A DNA stretch of 64,000 bases, taken from NCBI GenBank assembly GCA_019426215.1, contig CM033393.1, positions 3,134,046-3,198,045 of the forward strand, in the 5' to 3' direction. A program made the position numbers and the translations under genes. Below, one piece after another: positions 22,094 through 33,592 of the stretch (position 1 is the stretch's first letter; every line of letters starts with the position of its first letter). This DNA is from Buddleja alternifolia. Taxonomy: Eukaryota; Streptophyta; Magnoliopsida; Lamiales; Scrophulariaceae. The notes beneath the pieces were generated by a model. The model ran no database searches. It had not been told where the DNA came from and saw only the letters and a program-made list of their open reading frames with translations.

Positions 22094-22671
22094 TCAAACA
22101 AACAATTGTTGAATAAGAGAACAAATTAAGAATTAATCTACTGAATATTAACAAGATGGGACATATGGGAACATCAGGGGGATTCAATTACTATAATACA
22201 AGTTCAAAACAAAAGACATCAATATCGTATTATTGTTTTTTTCACATTAACATGTTTTGAGATACGAACAACTATTATCAATAAGGGCTCACATAAAACA
22301 TAATTTACCTTGATATACTCCTGCCATACTTGTTCAGATTGTATTTCAATGGTATTCGAGGAGTCGTTCCATCCAAATCCACTAGTTCCAAGCATTTGGG
22401 CAATTGAAGCATGAATTTTTTTCCAAACATGAATTTTAGAACTTATGTGTGGTTCTGACTTTAGATCCGTACCAGGGAATGCCTGACACATAGCCTGTTC
22501 AAGGACCAAAAGATAGCCCGTCTTGAAACTGTTGTCACACTTATAACCCCTTACCACGAGGTCCTTCAAAGTACACACCAACACAGTTTCCTCACTCAAT
22601 GACCAATATCTCCTTTTCACAGAAGGTGTCTGTGACAGATTCGTTCTTGCACCACTCAGATTTTGTTCCAT
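21482..22671 (-). pseudogene. PIF/Harbinger ORF1, MYB/SANT-like protein
   Basis: Exon 1 (22671-22309) starts with ATG and encodes a trihelix/SANT domain: RRYWSLSEETVLVCTLKDLV, then SEPHISSKIHVWKK and a W-Q-EYIK end, with donor AAG|GTAAAT. Intron 22308-22048 holds a TA microsatellite. Exon 2 (22047-21482) begins after CCAG with NNKQARTIRNKSWPHY and includes FGKDRATGEHAQAF. It shifts frame near 21825 and ends with ARKVVFEALGNM...LDLFFSLPDGSKATM, the conserved C-terminal block of Harbinger ORF1 proteins. ORF1 partners the transposase in excision. The frameshift marks a pseudogene. Confidence 0.82.
22046..22088. repeat. (TA)n microsatellite in ORF1 intron
   Basis: About 17 to 18 TA units within the intron of the minus-strand ORF1 gene. 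Confidence 0.9.
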
Positions 22672-22989
22672 GTTTTGGTCTAATTATACAGAAAACAAAA
22701 ACAAATGAAATTAATACAAACAATAATTGGAATGGTAATAGCATAAAATTCAAATAAACTATGATTATCAAAATTCATTGGTCATAAAGGAAACAAATTA
22801 CATTAAATACAACAATCTCATCAGAAGTAAGTACTTGTACACAGTTATCTTGATTGAATACATAAAATTGAGCGCATAGCCTTTGATTTCAAATGGAAAG
22901 TATTGCATCAACTAAACTTTGTAGCACTAATGAGCCCCTCGCCAATCATCATACATAGATCTAGCTAGATTGTCCCTCCAATTAGTCCA

Positions 22990-24333
22990 CTATTGAGATG
23001 GCTCAACTTGGTCAATGAATGGAAAGTCATTATCATCATCACAATCTTCATCATCAATAACTACATGTTCCAAAGGGTCTATTGGCATATCCATCCTAAT
23101 GAAATTATGCATTAAGCGACACGCCATAATTATTCGGTTGTGGACTTCCACAGGGTAAAACGAATGACTCCTCAAAATGGCCCACCGCATTTTCAATAAA
23201 CCAAATGATCTCTCTATACATTTGTGAGCTCTTGAATGTGTTCTATTATAAAGTTCTCGAGGATTTTGAGGGGCAACATTGCAAGCAGCCCATTCGCGCA
23301 AATGGTATCACACACCTCTAAAAGGTGCTAGAAAACCATTACCATTTGTGTAACCAGCATCACATAGGTAATAATTTCCTGAGACAAATGGTGTTCGAAA
23401 TTAGTTGTGTAACAATTACTAGAAATTTAATTTGATACTACTACACTTTTCTTAAAGTAGGGTTTATAATGAATACCATTAGGAATTTTTAGGTCATTCG
23501 GCCTATAAATAGCATTGCGCAATACCCGACTATCTGCAACAGAGCCCTCCCAACCAGTTAGAACGTACTAAAATTTCAAGTCATGATCACAAACACCAAG
23601 GACATTGACAGCAATGACTCCCTTTCTGTTCCTATAACGAGCCTTATCCGATAGAGGCACTTTAATAGGAATATAAGTACCATCTAATGCACCTAGGCAA
23701 CCCTATGTTAAATTCATAAAGTGAACGGTTCAGAAGATTATTGAGAAATTATATAGTCGTCATAAATTGTACAATATTTAATAATTTTTTTAATCTAGAA
23801 AATTATACCTTAAACCACTTCCACTTCTCATCTGTGCAATCTTCTAGAACTGGATGTGGGTTGGAAAGTAATAGCGTATGTAGCTTAAGCAGGGCTTCAA
23901 GTACCTTGTTAAAGTGTTTGCTTTTTGTGTACCCTGATCTTTTAAAGTTGCACTTGACAATTCGATTTTTGGTATGATGTGACAATACAATCAAGAAAAT
24001 TGTTACTTGTTAATTGATTTTGACATTTTTAGAGGCAACAAGGCCACCAACATGCTCTGTGAGGAAACACAAACGAGCAAAGGTATTCCGACACATTCTA
24101 AAGTTATCTATACATGTTTGATCATTGTATAATATAAGATCACGTAAGTGCTCAATTTGTTTAGGTATCTTAGACTTAAAAGTATAAATTAGATACCTAA
24201 CATGTTGAACACGAGCTCATTCACGAACTCGCGCCCGATATGCCCTATAAAATGTTGTTAAGAACAACTTAATGTCTGAAATTATCTCTTCAAGTGCAAC
24301 CAATATCTCTTGATGCTCCGTAGATAAATCCAT
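22990..24333 (-). pseudogene. PIF/Harbinger transposase (DDE_Tnp_4 type)
   Basis: Begins with an ATG at 24333 (MDLSTEHQEILVALEEI). Conserved N-terminal region: FRMCRNTFARLCFLTEHVGG, SHHTKNRIVKCNF, CTDEKWKWFK. An intron starts at a GTATAA donor near 23808 and ends before [16 protein letters not shown] (~23710). Catalytic motifs visible: first D in ALDGTY, second D in [10 protein letters not shown] in CIERSFGLLKMRWAIL. It ends FPFIDQVEPSQ. At least four in-frame stops (near 24219, 24032, 23573 and 23310) destroy it. A second intron or gap lies around 23370-23470. This assigns the element to PIF/Harbinger. Confidence 0.88.
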
Positions 24334-25132
24334 TGAATATCTAATTGTAAACGAATGACAATATATCAAGCGTATTTATATGCATATACTATTATGAGTA
24401 CACAACAATAGTGCAATCAGGTGAATTTCAATGCAATGCATGAACCCCAACACCAAAAATATCTAGGAGCAGTCAAAGTTGAATGAGATTATAATTAAGT
24501 AGTGATGACAATCAATACCTAAAACTGCACAATCAACCTATCAATAACTTTATGAACAAAAATGGAAGACGACCAAAGCTTATTTTTAACAAAAAATCTT
24601 TTTCTATCTGCAAGACTATCCCTCCAATCATCAAATGAATGGGAACAAGTATTCATTAAAATAGCTCACAAACTTCCATTCATTAGGGCAAAAATCTAGT
24701 TGCAGCAAAAAATGACCCATCTATATAGTAAAGTTCCCATATTATTCTTTTTTCAAGCAAAAGACTCAACTTTCTTCATTTTTTTAAGTTAACAACTCAT
24801 ATAACTAAAAAATTAAAGATCTGTTTCTCAAATAAATACATCGAACTGTGTTAAACCTTCAGTATTTCACACCAAAAAAAAAATTATATACTCCAAGAAT
24901 ATTGTCAAATCAGGTTTCATGTATAAAGTGAAGAAGTCGTCACCTTGGAGAACTTACAGCCGTATTTATGCTCGGACTCCGACGAACTAAGTTGCACCTC
25001 TCTTTCTCGGACTGACTCTGGGGTTCTTTGGCAGACGTCTTGGACTCTAAAGAGGAGAGTGGGGATGTTCTTCTGAGAACACACTCAAAATAAGGGTTTA
25101 CTATTTGCCAAGAGATGTAAATTTATTAAGCC
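24334..25132 (-). other. 5' flank / leader region of transposase gene
   Basis: No coding motif. On the minus strand, 25050-24940 is more GC-rich and looks like a 5' untranslated exon (complement of 'gtcggagtccgagcataaata' parts, then a donor-like site). The remainder is AT-rich. Confidence 0.35.
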
Positions 25133-25873
25133 TAGGGGTGTACGCGGTCGGGTTCGAGCGGCTTTATGGAAAAAATTCAAACCGACCCGATATATGCGGG
25201 TTGACAAAATAACAAACCGAAACCGCATAATTATCTTTTCAAACCAAGCGGTTCGGGTCGGTCGGGTTTAATGTATTTAGTGGGCGGTTTGGCGGGTTAT
25301 CGAATTATAATTATGTTACTTTTAGTTTCAACTAGTAAGTAAGAAACTAAATAACATACTTGTACATTTAATTAAAAAAATTGAGTTGGTGAGAAATACA
25401 AAAATAAGTGGTGTTATTAAATAAAAATCATATTTATCATGAATTGTAAACTCTAAAATATTAATAAAATTAAATTATTTTATAAGTTTATCATAAAAAC
25501 ATACATCTACATCTTCGTTCAAATAAAAAACAAATGTTCTTGTTTACTCAAATTAAAAATAAAGTGTTTTACATAAATATGAATAAAACTACTCTTATAT
25601 ATATATGCATATATAGTTTTAAAAGTTTAGAGTTAATCTTTAAATATATATATATACACACACATACACACACACTTATGATATATACAATTAGCGATCG
25701 GGTGGCGGGTTAGGCGGGTTACAATTATTAAACCCACCACCCGACCCGAAAGTGGCGGGTTGCAATTTTTTCAACCCACCACAATTTTTTAATAATTTCA
25801 AACCGGCGGTTTTTGGGCGGTTCGGGTCGGTTTGGGCGGGTCGGCGGGTTGTGCGGATTTATATACACCCCTA
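25133..25873. mobile_element. hAT-type MITE (741 bp)
   Basis: Terminal inverted repeat TAGGGGTGTA at both ends, perfect 8-bp target duplication ATTAAGCC (25125-25132 and 25874-25881), and GC-rich subterminal repeats of the 'gcgggt/acccgc' and 'ggtcgggt' type. No coding capacity. Inserted in the right part of the Harbinger-like element. The 8-bp TSD and TAGGGGTG ends are diagnostic for hAT. Confidence 0.93.
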
Positions 25874-26254
25874 ATTAAGCCTGAGGATAGTTCCGTCTGT
25901 TTTCATATGTTTTAGAGAGTAACTTTGTCAATTCCCATTAAATGTTTCCCGCCCATACTGGAGGACTACACAATCACACCTCCTAGGAGTTGATTGTCAG
26001 TCACTTGTTTAGGGGACAGTGTCCCGGGCCAATTCTCAATACTGGGCCCTCATCCAGCGTACCAAACACATGATTAAGGGTGATTATAGTCTATCATCAC
26101 CCCCTATCATCCATACCAAACGAGGCCTCTATGTTTAATGTGGATTGATATTAACTCCTAGGATAATCGCAATTTATCCTTTTGATATTTAATTATTTGA
26201 TTTTTAAAAACATTACGCAATTTTATTTATGAGACATATTTTACCCTTCATATA

Positions 26255-26682
26255 TACTACGAAAAAGTAAAATATAAGTGATAAAATGTCAAATTTCAAT
26301 CTTAAAGTCGTCACTAATTATAAATGTTAACTGACAAAATTTTCGTTTTGTCACAAAAATAATTTTGACATGTTTAATATTAACAAGAATTGTATATAAA
26401 TTGTCACTCTTGATAATTAGTAACAAGAAAGTTGTCACTATTGACAATTAGTGTTATACATTTAGTAACAACTTAGTGACAACAACTAGCTGATACTCTA
26501 TTTGTGTGATCACTAAAAGTGTGACACTAATTGTCAATAGTGACAATTTAAAAACAACTCTTGTCACCAAAAACTATTATCATGACAAAACAAAAATAAT
26601 TGCCATTAATTATGTATATCTAGTGACAATTTTGATATTATCACTTTAAATTTTTTTACTAATATTATTTTTTCTTGTAGTG
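26255..26682. mobile_element. Miniature CACTA-like element A (428 bp)
   Basis: Right end TTTTTTCTTGTAGTG (complement CACTACAAGAAAAAA), left end TACTACGAAAAAG, a decayed CACTACAAGAAAG. ATA flanks both ends as the 3-bp target duplication. The inside is made of inverted and direct 'tgtcac/gtgaca' words, allowing extensive pairing. Non-coding. Confidence 0.78.
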
Positions 26683-27064
26683 ATACATGCAAATCAATTT
26701 TGTTTAACTTTTTTCTCCCAACAATAAAGAAAAATAAATGTGCTAGACTGCTAGTTGAAGAAAAACCTATGTAATGTGTTTAAAAGAAAAATATATATAC
26801 ACAATTACACATAAAGGCCAATAACTAAAGTTAATATAATGTTACTCAACTTTGAAAAAGTACACATTTCATTTTTGCAGACTCAAACAGTGAAATATAC
26901 ACTAAACTCAAATTTCACCCCACCAAATGTTCCTTTACATTTTAGTCTGTGTTTGAGTTTTTAAAACAACTTTTCTTATTGAAAACTTTTTCTGTCTTTG
27001 GGTTATCAGAATATATAAACTATACTTTATTATACGAAATGATTCATATTATGTCAAATATATT
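26683..27064. other. No feature recognised
   Basis: AT-rich sequence between two CACTA derivatives; no coding signal, repeat or terminus found. Confidence 0.3.
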
Positions 27065-27311
27065 CACTACAAAAAAATAATAATAAGACATTGACAAAAA
27101 AATTAAAGTGACAATATCAAAATTATCAAGAATTGAAAACTTTTAGTGACAAGAACTTTTGTTGTCACACAAATAGGTATAATATTTTTTTTTGTTCAAA
27201 GGTTTAATATATTTAAGAATGACAAGATTTGTATAGAATCTGTCACTCTTGTTAATTAATGACAAGGAAATTGTTGTTACTATTGACAATTAGCTAGTGA
27301 CACACTTTTGA
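27065..27311. mobile_element. Truncated CACTA-like element B
   Basis: Starts CACTACAAAAAAATAATAAT and for about 245 bp matches the reverse complement of element A (acattgac, aaagtgacaatatcaaaatt, gtgacacactttt). The match is lost at 27311, where a GGGCACGCTTTAGTAACCC sequence begins that looks like the start of another MITE. No right terminus was found. Confidence 0.65.
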
Positions 27312-27698
27312 TAACAACTTAGGGCACGCTTTAGTAACCCAACTGTTTTGAGTTTTTATATTTGTGTTTCAAAAATACCGAAAACAAGAAGTAAAAACGT
27401 GTTTGGTAAAATTATTTCCATTTTCTCTTTGTCAAAAATATTTTTAAAATTAATACAAAAGTGTAAACACAAAAAAGGTGTTTTGCAAAAAATTCCTTAA
27501 CAATCTTTAGATTTAAAAAAGGGTTTATTACTACAACTCGTGATATGTCTAACTATTAATCTGTTCCACTATGATTAAAATATAACAAGAAACCCCCTAA
27601 TATTTTTTAAAATATAGTTATTGCCTCAGTCGAGCATTGTTTGCTTGCAAACTTTTGTATAAAGATCGAAATACCCTTATCCTTTTAAAATATTAACA

Positions 27699-27729
<31 letters not shown>
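27312..27729. other. AT-rich, possible MITE end, TA microsatellite
   Basis: Starts with GGGCACGCTTTAGTAAC, a PIF/Harbinger-like terminus without a partner. It ends in a TA/TATATG low-complexity run (27697-27729). No gene seen. Confidence 0.35.
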
Positions 27730-27761
27730 CTAGAGCATCACCACCGCGCTAATGCGCGGTG
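27730..27761 (-). mobile_element. Helitron 3' terminus (minus strand)
   Basis: On the minus strand the sequence reads a perfect 8-bp stem CACCGCGC-ATTA-GCGCGGTG (27761-27742), 8 bases, then CTAG (27733-27730) followed by T. This is the textbook plant Helitron 3' end: GC-rich hairpin, then CTRR, insertion next to T. The body must extend to the right. A matching 5' TC end was not found, so the size is unknown. Confidence 0.78.
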
Positions 27762-27784
27762 ACATGTGCCCGGATTAATTCATA

Positions 27785-28331
27785 TCATCCGAAATCACAT
27801 CTACCACCTCTTGATCATTCACCCTGTACATATACACTTTCAATATTCAATCAATAATAAAATTAAAAAAAAAACCTCAAAGTAAATATAGATCAGATTT
27901 GAGAGAGTACCTTATCCCATAATCTGTCGGAAGCAATAACAAAAAACGCACATTCTAATGTTAAAGGAAATTTAACAATCTCAGTCACACATATAATCAA
28001 ATGAACATTCCCAAATGCCCTTGATACAACAATCGAACCATTGACTCTTATACTCCATTATGATAGTAAAAAAAAAAAACACCATGTTTAATAATACGTA
28101 TATATACATTAATACTCATAAACAAACAAACAAAGTTGTACTGTATGGATTAATTTCATGTATTAAAGAGTAATACGAGCATGCTCATCTTCCCTACTAA
28201 GACGATGGTCATTTGTCAACGTTATGGCTCTTCCTTCCCAACTCAAAACCACTCTACATTTGTTGTGTGGTGATGTGCAATTCTCCGTCCTTCAAAAGTA
28301 CACTCGCTGCACACGCTCCTCCATTCACATC
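27785..28331 (-). pseudogene. PP2C-type protein phosphatase fragment (captured exons)
   Basis: Three coding blocks in correct order on the minus strand. 28331 to ~28170 begins after an AG acceptor: DVNGGACAASVLLKDGEL, a one-base shift, then CRVVLSWEGRAITLTNDHRL and SREDEHARI. ~27987-27911: ECAFFVIASDRLWDK, followed by a GT donor; the PP2C motif is ASDGLWD, so G is replaced by R here. 27824-27785: VNDQEVVDVISDD. Known PP2C order is GG..A, AN.GD.RAVL, DH....E..RI, ASDGLWD, V.N.EAV. Mn-binding aspartates upstream are not present. It sits directly inside the Helitron 3' end, so capture is likely. Confidence 0.72.
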
Positions 28332-28617
28332 CTAATAATAAAGGTAAAATGAGTGAGTTTTACTTCATAACACAACTTATTCAGTAGTAACATCTAATGA
28401 CTAATTAATGCAATTTTTGTGTGCTTCATAACACAAATTTGTGTGCACCATCTTGAAATCAAATCAACATCAGGTTCTCGTAATTTACATAAATAAAGAT
28501 CTTAATATGAAATTAGTAAACAATAGAAAATAGTAAGCGTAATGGGTTTGCTGAATATAGATATCCTTCATAATCGGGGTCATGCAAGGGCCCTTATCAG
28601 AAATCATACGATCACCC

Positions 28618-28914
28618 TTATCCGTACAGGTGCATGTACCACATGAACTCTGGTACCTCACTTATACAAGAGCTGATGAGGTCTGAAAAGGTGATTTCTA
28701 AAAGAAAAAGAAAAAATACTACTACCAAAACACTGTGACCGAAATCATGATTCTTCCGAACCACATCTCTTTCTCTTTTGTCAGTGAGTTTTGAAGAGGT
28801 GGTTGAAAAAATATATATCTTTTTAAACCGAAACTCACCTTCCTCTAATCCACGGCTTGATGCTTGCAAACTCCGGTTTGACGACTGTGATGACGGCAAG
28901 AAATCAAGATTCAC
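28618..28914 (-). pseudogene. Possible N-terminal exon of the captured phosphatase (unproven)
   Basis: Minus-strand frame with a Ser/Gln-rich start (LPSSQSSNRSLQASSRGLEE) upstream of the PP2C exons and in the same orientation. PP2C proteins of this type often have a serine-rich, low-complexity N-terminus. No catalytic motif is present, so the link is positional only. Confidence 0.3.
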
Positions 28915-30361
28915 TCAAGCTCAAGAAGTTGAAAAACTTACCACCCAAAGCTTAACAAATTGACTCAAGAAAGAAAGTTAATAAAGAAAAATACCTATAA
29001 ATATAATAAATTAAAACCAAAAATCGATAGTTTATACAATCCACGAACAAGTGAAAATTCTAAACATGATGGGTCTATGTAAGCAAGAACTCAAAAACAT
29101 GACATAAACATAGATCACAAGAATCTACATGCAATGAAGGAAGAAAAATAAATGGGCTACCTTCATGATTCTAGCAAAAGTTATGATTGAAAAACTCAAT
29201 AAATTCGCACCCACATCAAAATAGCTGTAGCACCAAAATACCATTCATGATACGACATCACAAAGTGTAATAGCCTACTATTGCTAATAACCAATCTCAA
29301 ACAAATTATGTGAACTTCTCATATAAAATTTGATTAAACGATACGGCGTTTCACTTTGTATATACTTTAAAACTCAAATTAACCAAGCAAAGACAAATAC
29401 CATTGGAGGGAAAAAGACTATAACTCACAATGGAAAAACTGAAATTTAAAAATGAGTGTGCATTTGGTACTTAACTCATACAAATAAGATAAATCAAGCT
29501 TTTGTTGGCCTAATTCATAAACACAAACTAAAGAAACTGCACTAAAAAATTAATATACAGATATTCACTATCAAAGTACCTTTTTTTACCCAGTCTTAAA
29601 ATAATTACACGAACAATTTAATAATTCAAAGTTCAAATAGCTCACCATCAACAATTCCAAAAAGAAAATACACACATGATCCACAGAGATCCACTTCCAA
29701 CCCAGACGAACTGAAAATACATCAGAATCAAAGATTCAAACAATCCAGTCTCATTTTTATCACTGTCATAAGTCACCCCTAAATGCCTCTCTAATCAAAT
29801 TCTATTCCACACTCTCAAGTATAAAAACAGCAACCATGAATGTTTTAGAATCCACCTGCATGGATGATCTCATTAAACTGAAATGTAACTGAAATCAAAG
29901 CGGCTTAATTATCAAACACATTTTAGATATTGGCATGAAAATTAATTTATCAGCAATCATTTTGCACAAAAATAATGGAGAGAAGTGCAACTTTCTAAAT
30001 AAAAACTTCTCGCTTCTTGAAATAACATCTTAAAATGAAGACGCGTTTCTCGTCACACACTTATTTCAAACGAACATGTATCAACAAAAGTCTTAAAATA
30101 AAGACACGTAATCAACTTCACCCATACCCAAACCTGGAATTGAATTAGCCTCGGTCCATTTTCCTTTCCATTAGAAAATCTTTGCTCTACTACAACTTGC
30201 AATCTTCAAGAATGAAACATATACATGCTTAACACGCAGTCAGGTTTAATTGTGTAGCTTCAGTAAAACATAATAACAATTGAAATTTGAATTGGTAAAG
30301 AAAAATAAAAAGCTAATAGAAGGCGGAAATTGTATGCTTGCAAATATTATGACTTAATAAC
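28915..30361. other. No gene recognised; AT-rich, likely Helitron interior
   Basis: AT-rich sequence without coding motifs, terminal repeats or microsatellites. It lies between the captured PP2C exons and the copia insertion and may belong to the Helitron. Confidence 0.3.
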
Positions 30362-30610
30362 TGTAAAGAAAGTGATCATGAAAGATGAAAGTAACTAATT
30401 GATTTAGAGAGAAAATTGATTGAGTACAAATCTGGAGAATGAAAAAATTACTTACAAACTTGAAGAAGAAGAACTTATAAAAACACTAACTAATCGACTT
30501 ATGAAAGGGGACATTAGCTGTAAAAGAAAAAAAAGGAAAGTTGTTGTATGCAACAACTAAAAGTGCTAGACAACGAATATAACTAAAGGTGCAATTCTCA
30601 ACACTCCCCC

Positions 30611-31201
30611 TCAAGCTTTGCGGTCAAAAAGATTATGAACACCAAGCTTGTGTAAAAGATGCTCAAATTGAAGCTTTCCCAAAGCCGTTGTCAGGATATC
30701 TGCTGGTTGATCACTTGATTTTACATAATTGGTCACAATTAGACCTTGCTGAATTTTTTCTCTAATAAAATGACAGTCCACCTCAATGTGTTTAGATCTC
30801 TCATGGTAGACAGGATTGGCTGCCAACCGCCTTTCTGACTTGCTATCAGTGTAGACAGAAATTGGAAGTTTCACTTGTATCTTCATCTCCTTTAGCAAGC
30901 TTATCAACCATATGATCTCACAAGTTGTTGCTCCTAAAGCTCTATACTCAGCCTCTGCAGAGCTTCTGGAAACAGTATTTTGATTTTTAACTTTCCAAGA
31001 GACTAAAGATCCTCTTAGTTTGACAACATAACCAGTAAGAGATTTCCTTGTGAAAGGACATGAGGCCCAATCTGAATCACAAAAGGCATTCAAATTAAAA
31101 TTATTATCAGCAGCCATCAAAAGGCCTAGACCAGGTTTCCCTTTTAGATATCTCAAGACTCTATACATAGCATCAAGATGTGACTTTCTTGGACTATGCA
31201 T
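30611..31201 (-). pseudogene. copia RNase H (minus copia)
   Basis: Open frame with HLDAMYRVLRYLKGKPGLGL, AFCDSDWASCPFTRKSLTGY, NTVSRSSAEAEYRALG, TDSKSERRLAANPVYHERSK and the C-terminal PADILTTALGKLQFEHLLHK, ending eight bases before the polypurine tract. All RNase H signature residues seem present. Confidence 0.9.
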
Positions 31202-31216
31202 AAAGTGGCTAAAAAC

Positions 31217-32128
31217 TTACACATCATAACTGATATCTGGCCTAGTTAGACATAGATAAATTAGTTTTCCAACAATCTTTTGATACTCAAAAATATTATC
31301 AATAACAGGATCATCTTTATGCAAATCATTATCATAGAATTTAACATTCTGTTCAATAGGTATACTCAAAGGTTTGCAACCAATCATTCCTGTCTCAATT
31401 AAACGCTCTAAAGCATATTTTCTTTGATTCATAACTATGCCTTTTTTAGATCTAGCAATTTCAATGCTAAGAAAAAATTTAAGCTCACCTAAATCCTTCA
31501 TGTGAAAAGTACTATTCAAGTATTCTTTACATTCATCAATAAGAGAATTATCATTTCCAGTTAACAAGATATCATCAACATATACTAACAGGAAAACCAT
31601 ACTGCTCTCTCTAGATTTGATAAACAAACTATAATCATTTTTAGATTGAACAAAACCATGGTCATTCATCGCAATGGTAAATTTGTAATTCCATTGCCTT
31701 GAGGTCTGCTTTAAACCATAAAGAGATTTTAGGAGTTTACATACCTTTCTTGAACCATTATTATGAACTTTACCTGTAATGTTAATACCTTGTGGTATCT
31801 CCATATACACTTCTTCATGTAAATCGCCTTGAAGAAATGCATTGGTCACAATATCCATTTGCCATATAGGCCATTCCTTCATAGCTGCAAGAGAAATTAA
31901 GACTCTAGTGACATGTTTTGCCACAGGTGATAATGTTTCATTGTAATCTATCCCTTCTAATTGAGTGTAGCCTTTAGCTACCAATCTTGCCTTGTATCCG
32001 TCTATAGATCCATCTGACTTATGTTTAATATTGTATACCCATCTACAACCTATAGGCTTCTTATTAGGAGGCAAATCAACAATAATCCAAGTTTTGTTTA
32101 AATCAAGGGCTGCAATTTCAGTAGCCAT
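31217..32128 (-). pseudogene. copia reverse transcriptase (minus copia)
   Basis: An open frame of 303 codons from MATEIAALDLNKTWIIVDLP through KPIGCRWVYNIKHKSDGSI, YKARLVAKGYTQ, LYGLKQTSRQWNYK and YVDDILLTGND (about 31592-31560) to the RPDISYDV connection. It retains the YVDD catalytic box. Separated from integrase and RNase H by stops. Confidence 0.9.
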
Positions 32129-32229
32129 TTTACATCATTCTTGGCTTGAAAGTAACTTTGTGGAATAAACTCGCTGAATATAGCACTCAAAAAGGCTTTA
32201 TACTTAGGACTGATAGTGTCATATTGAAT

Positions 32230-33565
32230 TTACTTAGACAAAGGATGCACTATATTACTGAATGTGCAATTAGAATCAGCTATAAAGGGAGAAACATAGT
32301 CTTTTGCCCAATAAGGTGGTTTAGAAACCCTGGTGGACCTTCTAGGACTATCCTGATTTCTATGATTAACATCAGAATTACTAACAGGCTCAATATTCAC
32401 ATTTTCAATATCAGGAATAGGTGAAGGAATATCATTGTGAAAATCATGTTGTATATGAGGTGTGTTATCATTTTTGGAGACATATGGTAAAATAAAATCA
32501 TCATAATATAGTTTCACATCATGTAAAGGAAACTTTTGTCTATTAGGATCATTACTGGTCATGGAAAAAGGAAAAATACTCTCAAGAAAGATGACATCTC
32601 TAGAAATAATAAAGGAGTTATTACTTAAATCCAACAACTTATAACCCTTCTGTGTTGAAGCATAACCCATAAAGACACAGGGTTTAGATCTATGCTGAAA
32701 TTTATCACTCTGGGCTATAATTTTTGCAAAACATAAGCATCCAAACACCATTAAGTGTGAGTAAGAGGGAGCCTTACCATAAAGAATGAAGAAAGGAGGC
32801 TTACCATTTAAAAGAGGTGTAGGAGTCCTATTAATCAAATAGACTGCAGTAATGACACATTCTCCCCAGTATTTCATTGGTACATGTGAAAGGAACTTAA
32901 GAGACCTAGCTACATCCAAAATATGCATGTGCTTCCTCTCAACTATCCCATTTTGTTGGGCTGTATATACACAAGTACTCTGATGTATAATGCCAAGGGA
33001 ATCAAATAAACTCTTACACTCTTTGCTAAAGAATTCCCATGCATTATCTGTTCTTACACATTTTATATTAATAGAGTATTGAGTTTGAACATATGTAAAG
33101 AATTTTTCCAAGATATCCAGCACATCAAATTTATTTTTCATAAGAAACACCCAAGTGAGTCTGGAAAAGTCATTCACACAGTCAAAAATAAGGAACCTGG
33201 TTATATGTTGGTTCCCTGTAAGGACCCCAAACATCAATGTGTAATAGATCAAAAATATTAGAAGTAACACCCCTTTTCTTATGAAAAACATTCCTAGGTT
33301 GTTTAGCCGAAGGACAAATGTCACAATATTGATTATTTCTACTAACAGAAATGCCAAGTTCCGGCAAAAATTTAAATCTACTAAATGACATATGGCTAAA
33401 CCTTCTATGCCATAGGTTGGCTTTATTGTCTAAAACAAAATTCAAGGAAACATTATGAAAAATTCTGTTCCAAGCCACTTCATTACAGGAAGAAACAATA
33501 CCATCAAATGAATTAACAAGAGGATCATGGGGGACTGGTTGGAGATAGAATAATCCACTTTTCAA
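32230..33565 (-). pseudogene. copia integrase (minus copia)
   Basis: Zinc domain LWHRRFSHMSFSRF...CDICPSAKQPR, then HIDVWGPY with a frame change near 33240. Core D-D-E elements: FSRLTWVFLM, VRTDNAWEF and QQNGIVERKHMHILDVARS. Then KPPFFILYG, KGYKLLDL and RDVIFLE, a C-terminal linker with PRRSTRVSKPPYWAKDYV (32350-32300), and the end at 32230. Confidence 0.88.
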
Positions 33566-33592
33566 TCTACCAATCCCCTTGATCTTGACATT

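Larger units (their letters stand above)
12948..26126. mobile_element. Large PIF/Harbinger-like DNA transposon (13.2 kb, composite)
   Basis: Both ends carry similar inverted termini, GCCTTGTTTGGT (12948) and, reverse-complemented, GCCTCGTTTGGT (ends 26126), followed inwards by degenerate GATAG-containing sequence. CTCTA directly flanks both ends. Inside, on the minus strand, are a Harbinger DDE transposase pseudogene and a MYB/SANT ORF1 pseudogene, the standard pair of this superfamily. On the plus strand are relics of a GRF zinc finger gene and a second SANT-like gene. Later insertions: tandem duplication, solo gypsy LTR, hAT MITE. The 5-bp flank does not fit the usual 3-bp TSD; a CTA flank with two unpaired TIR bases is the alternative. 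Confidence 0.6.
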
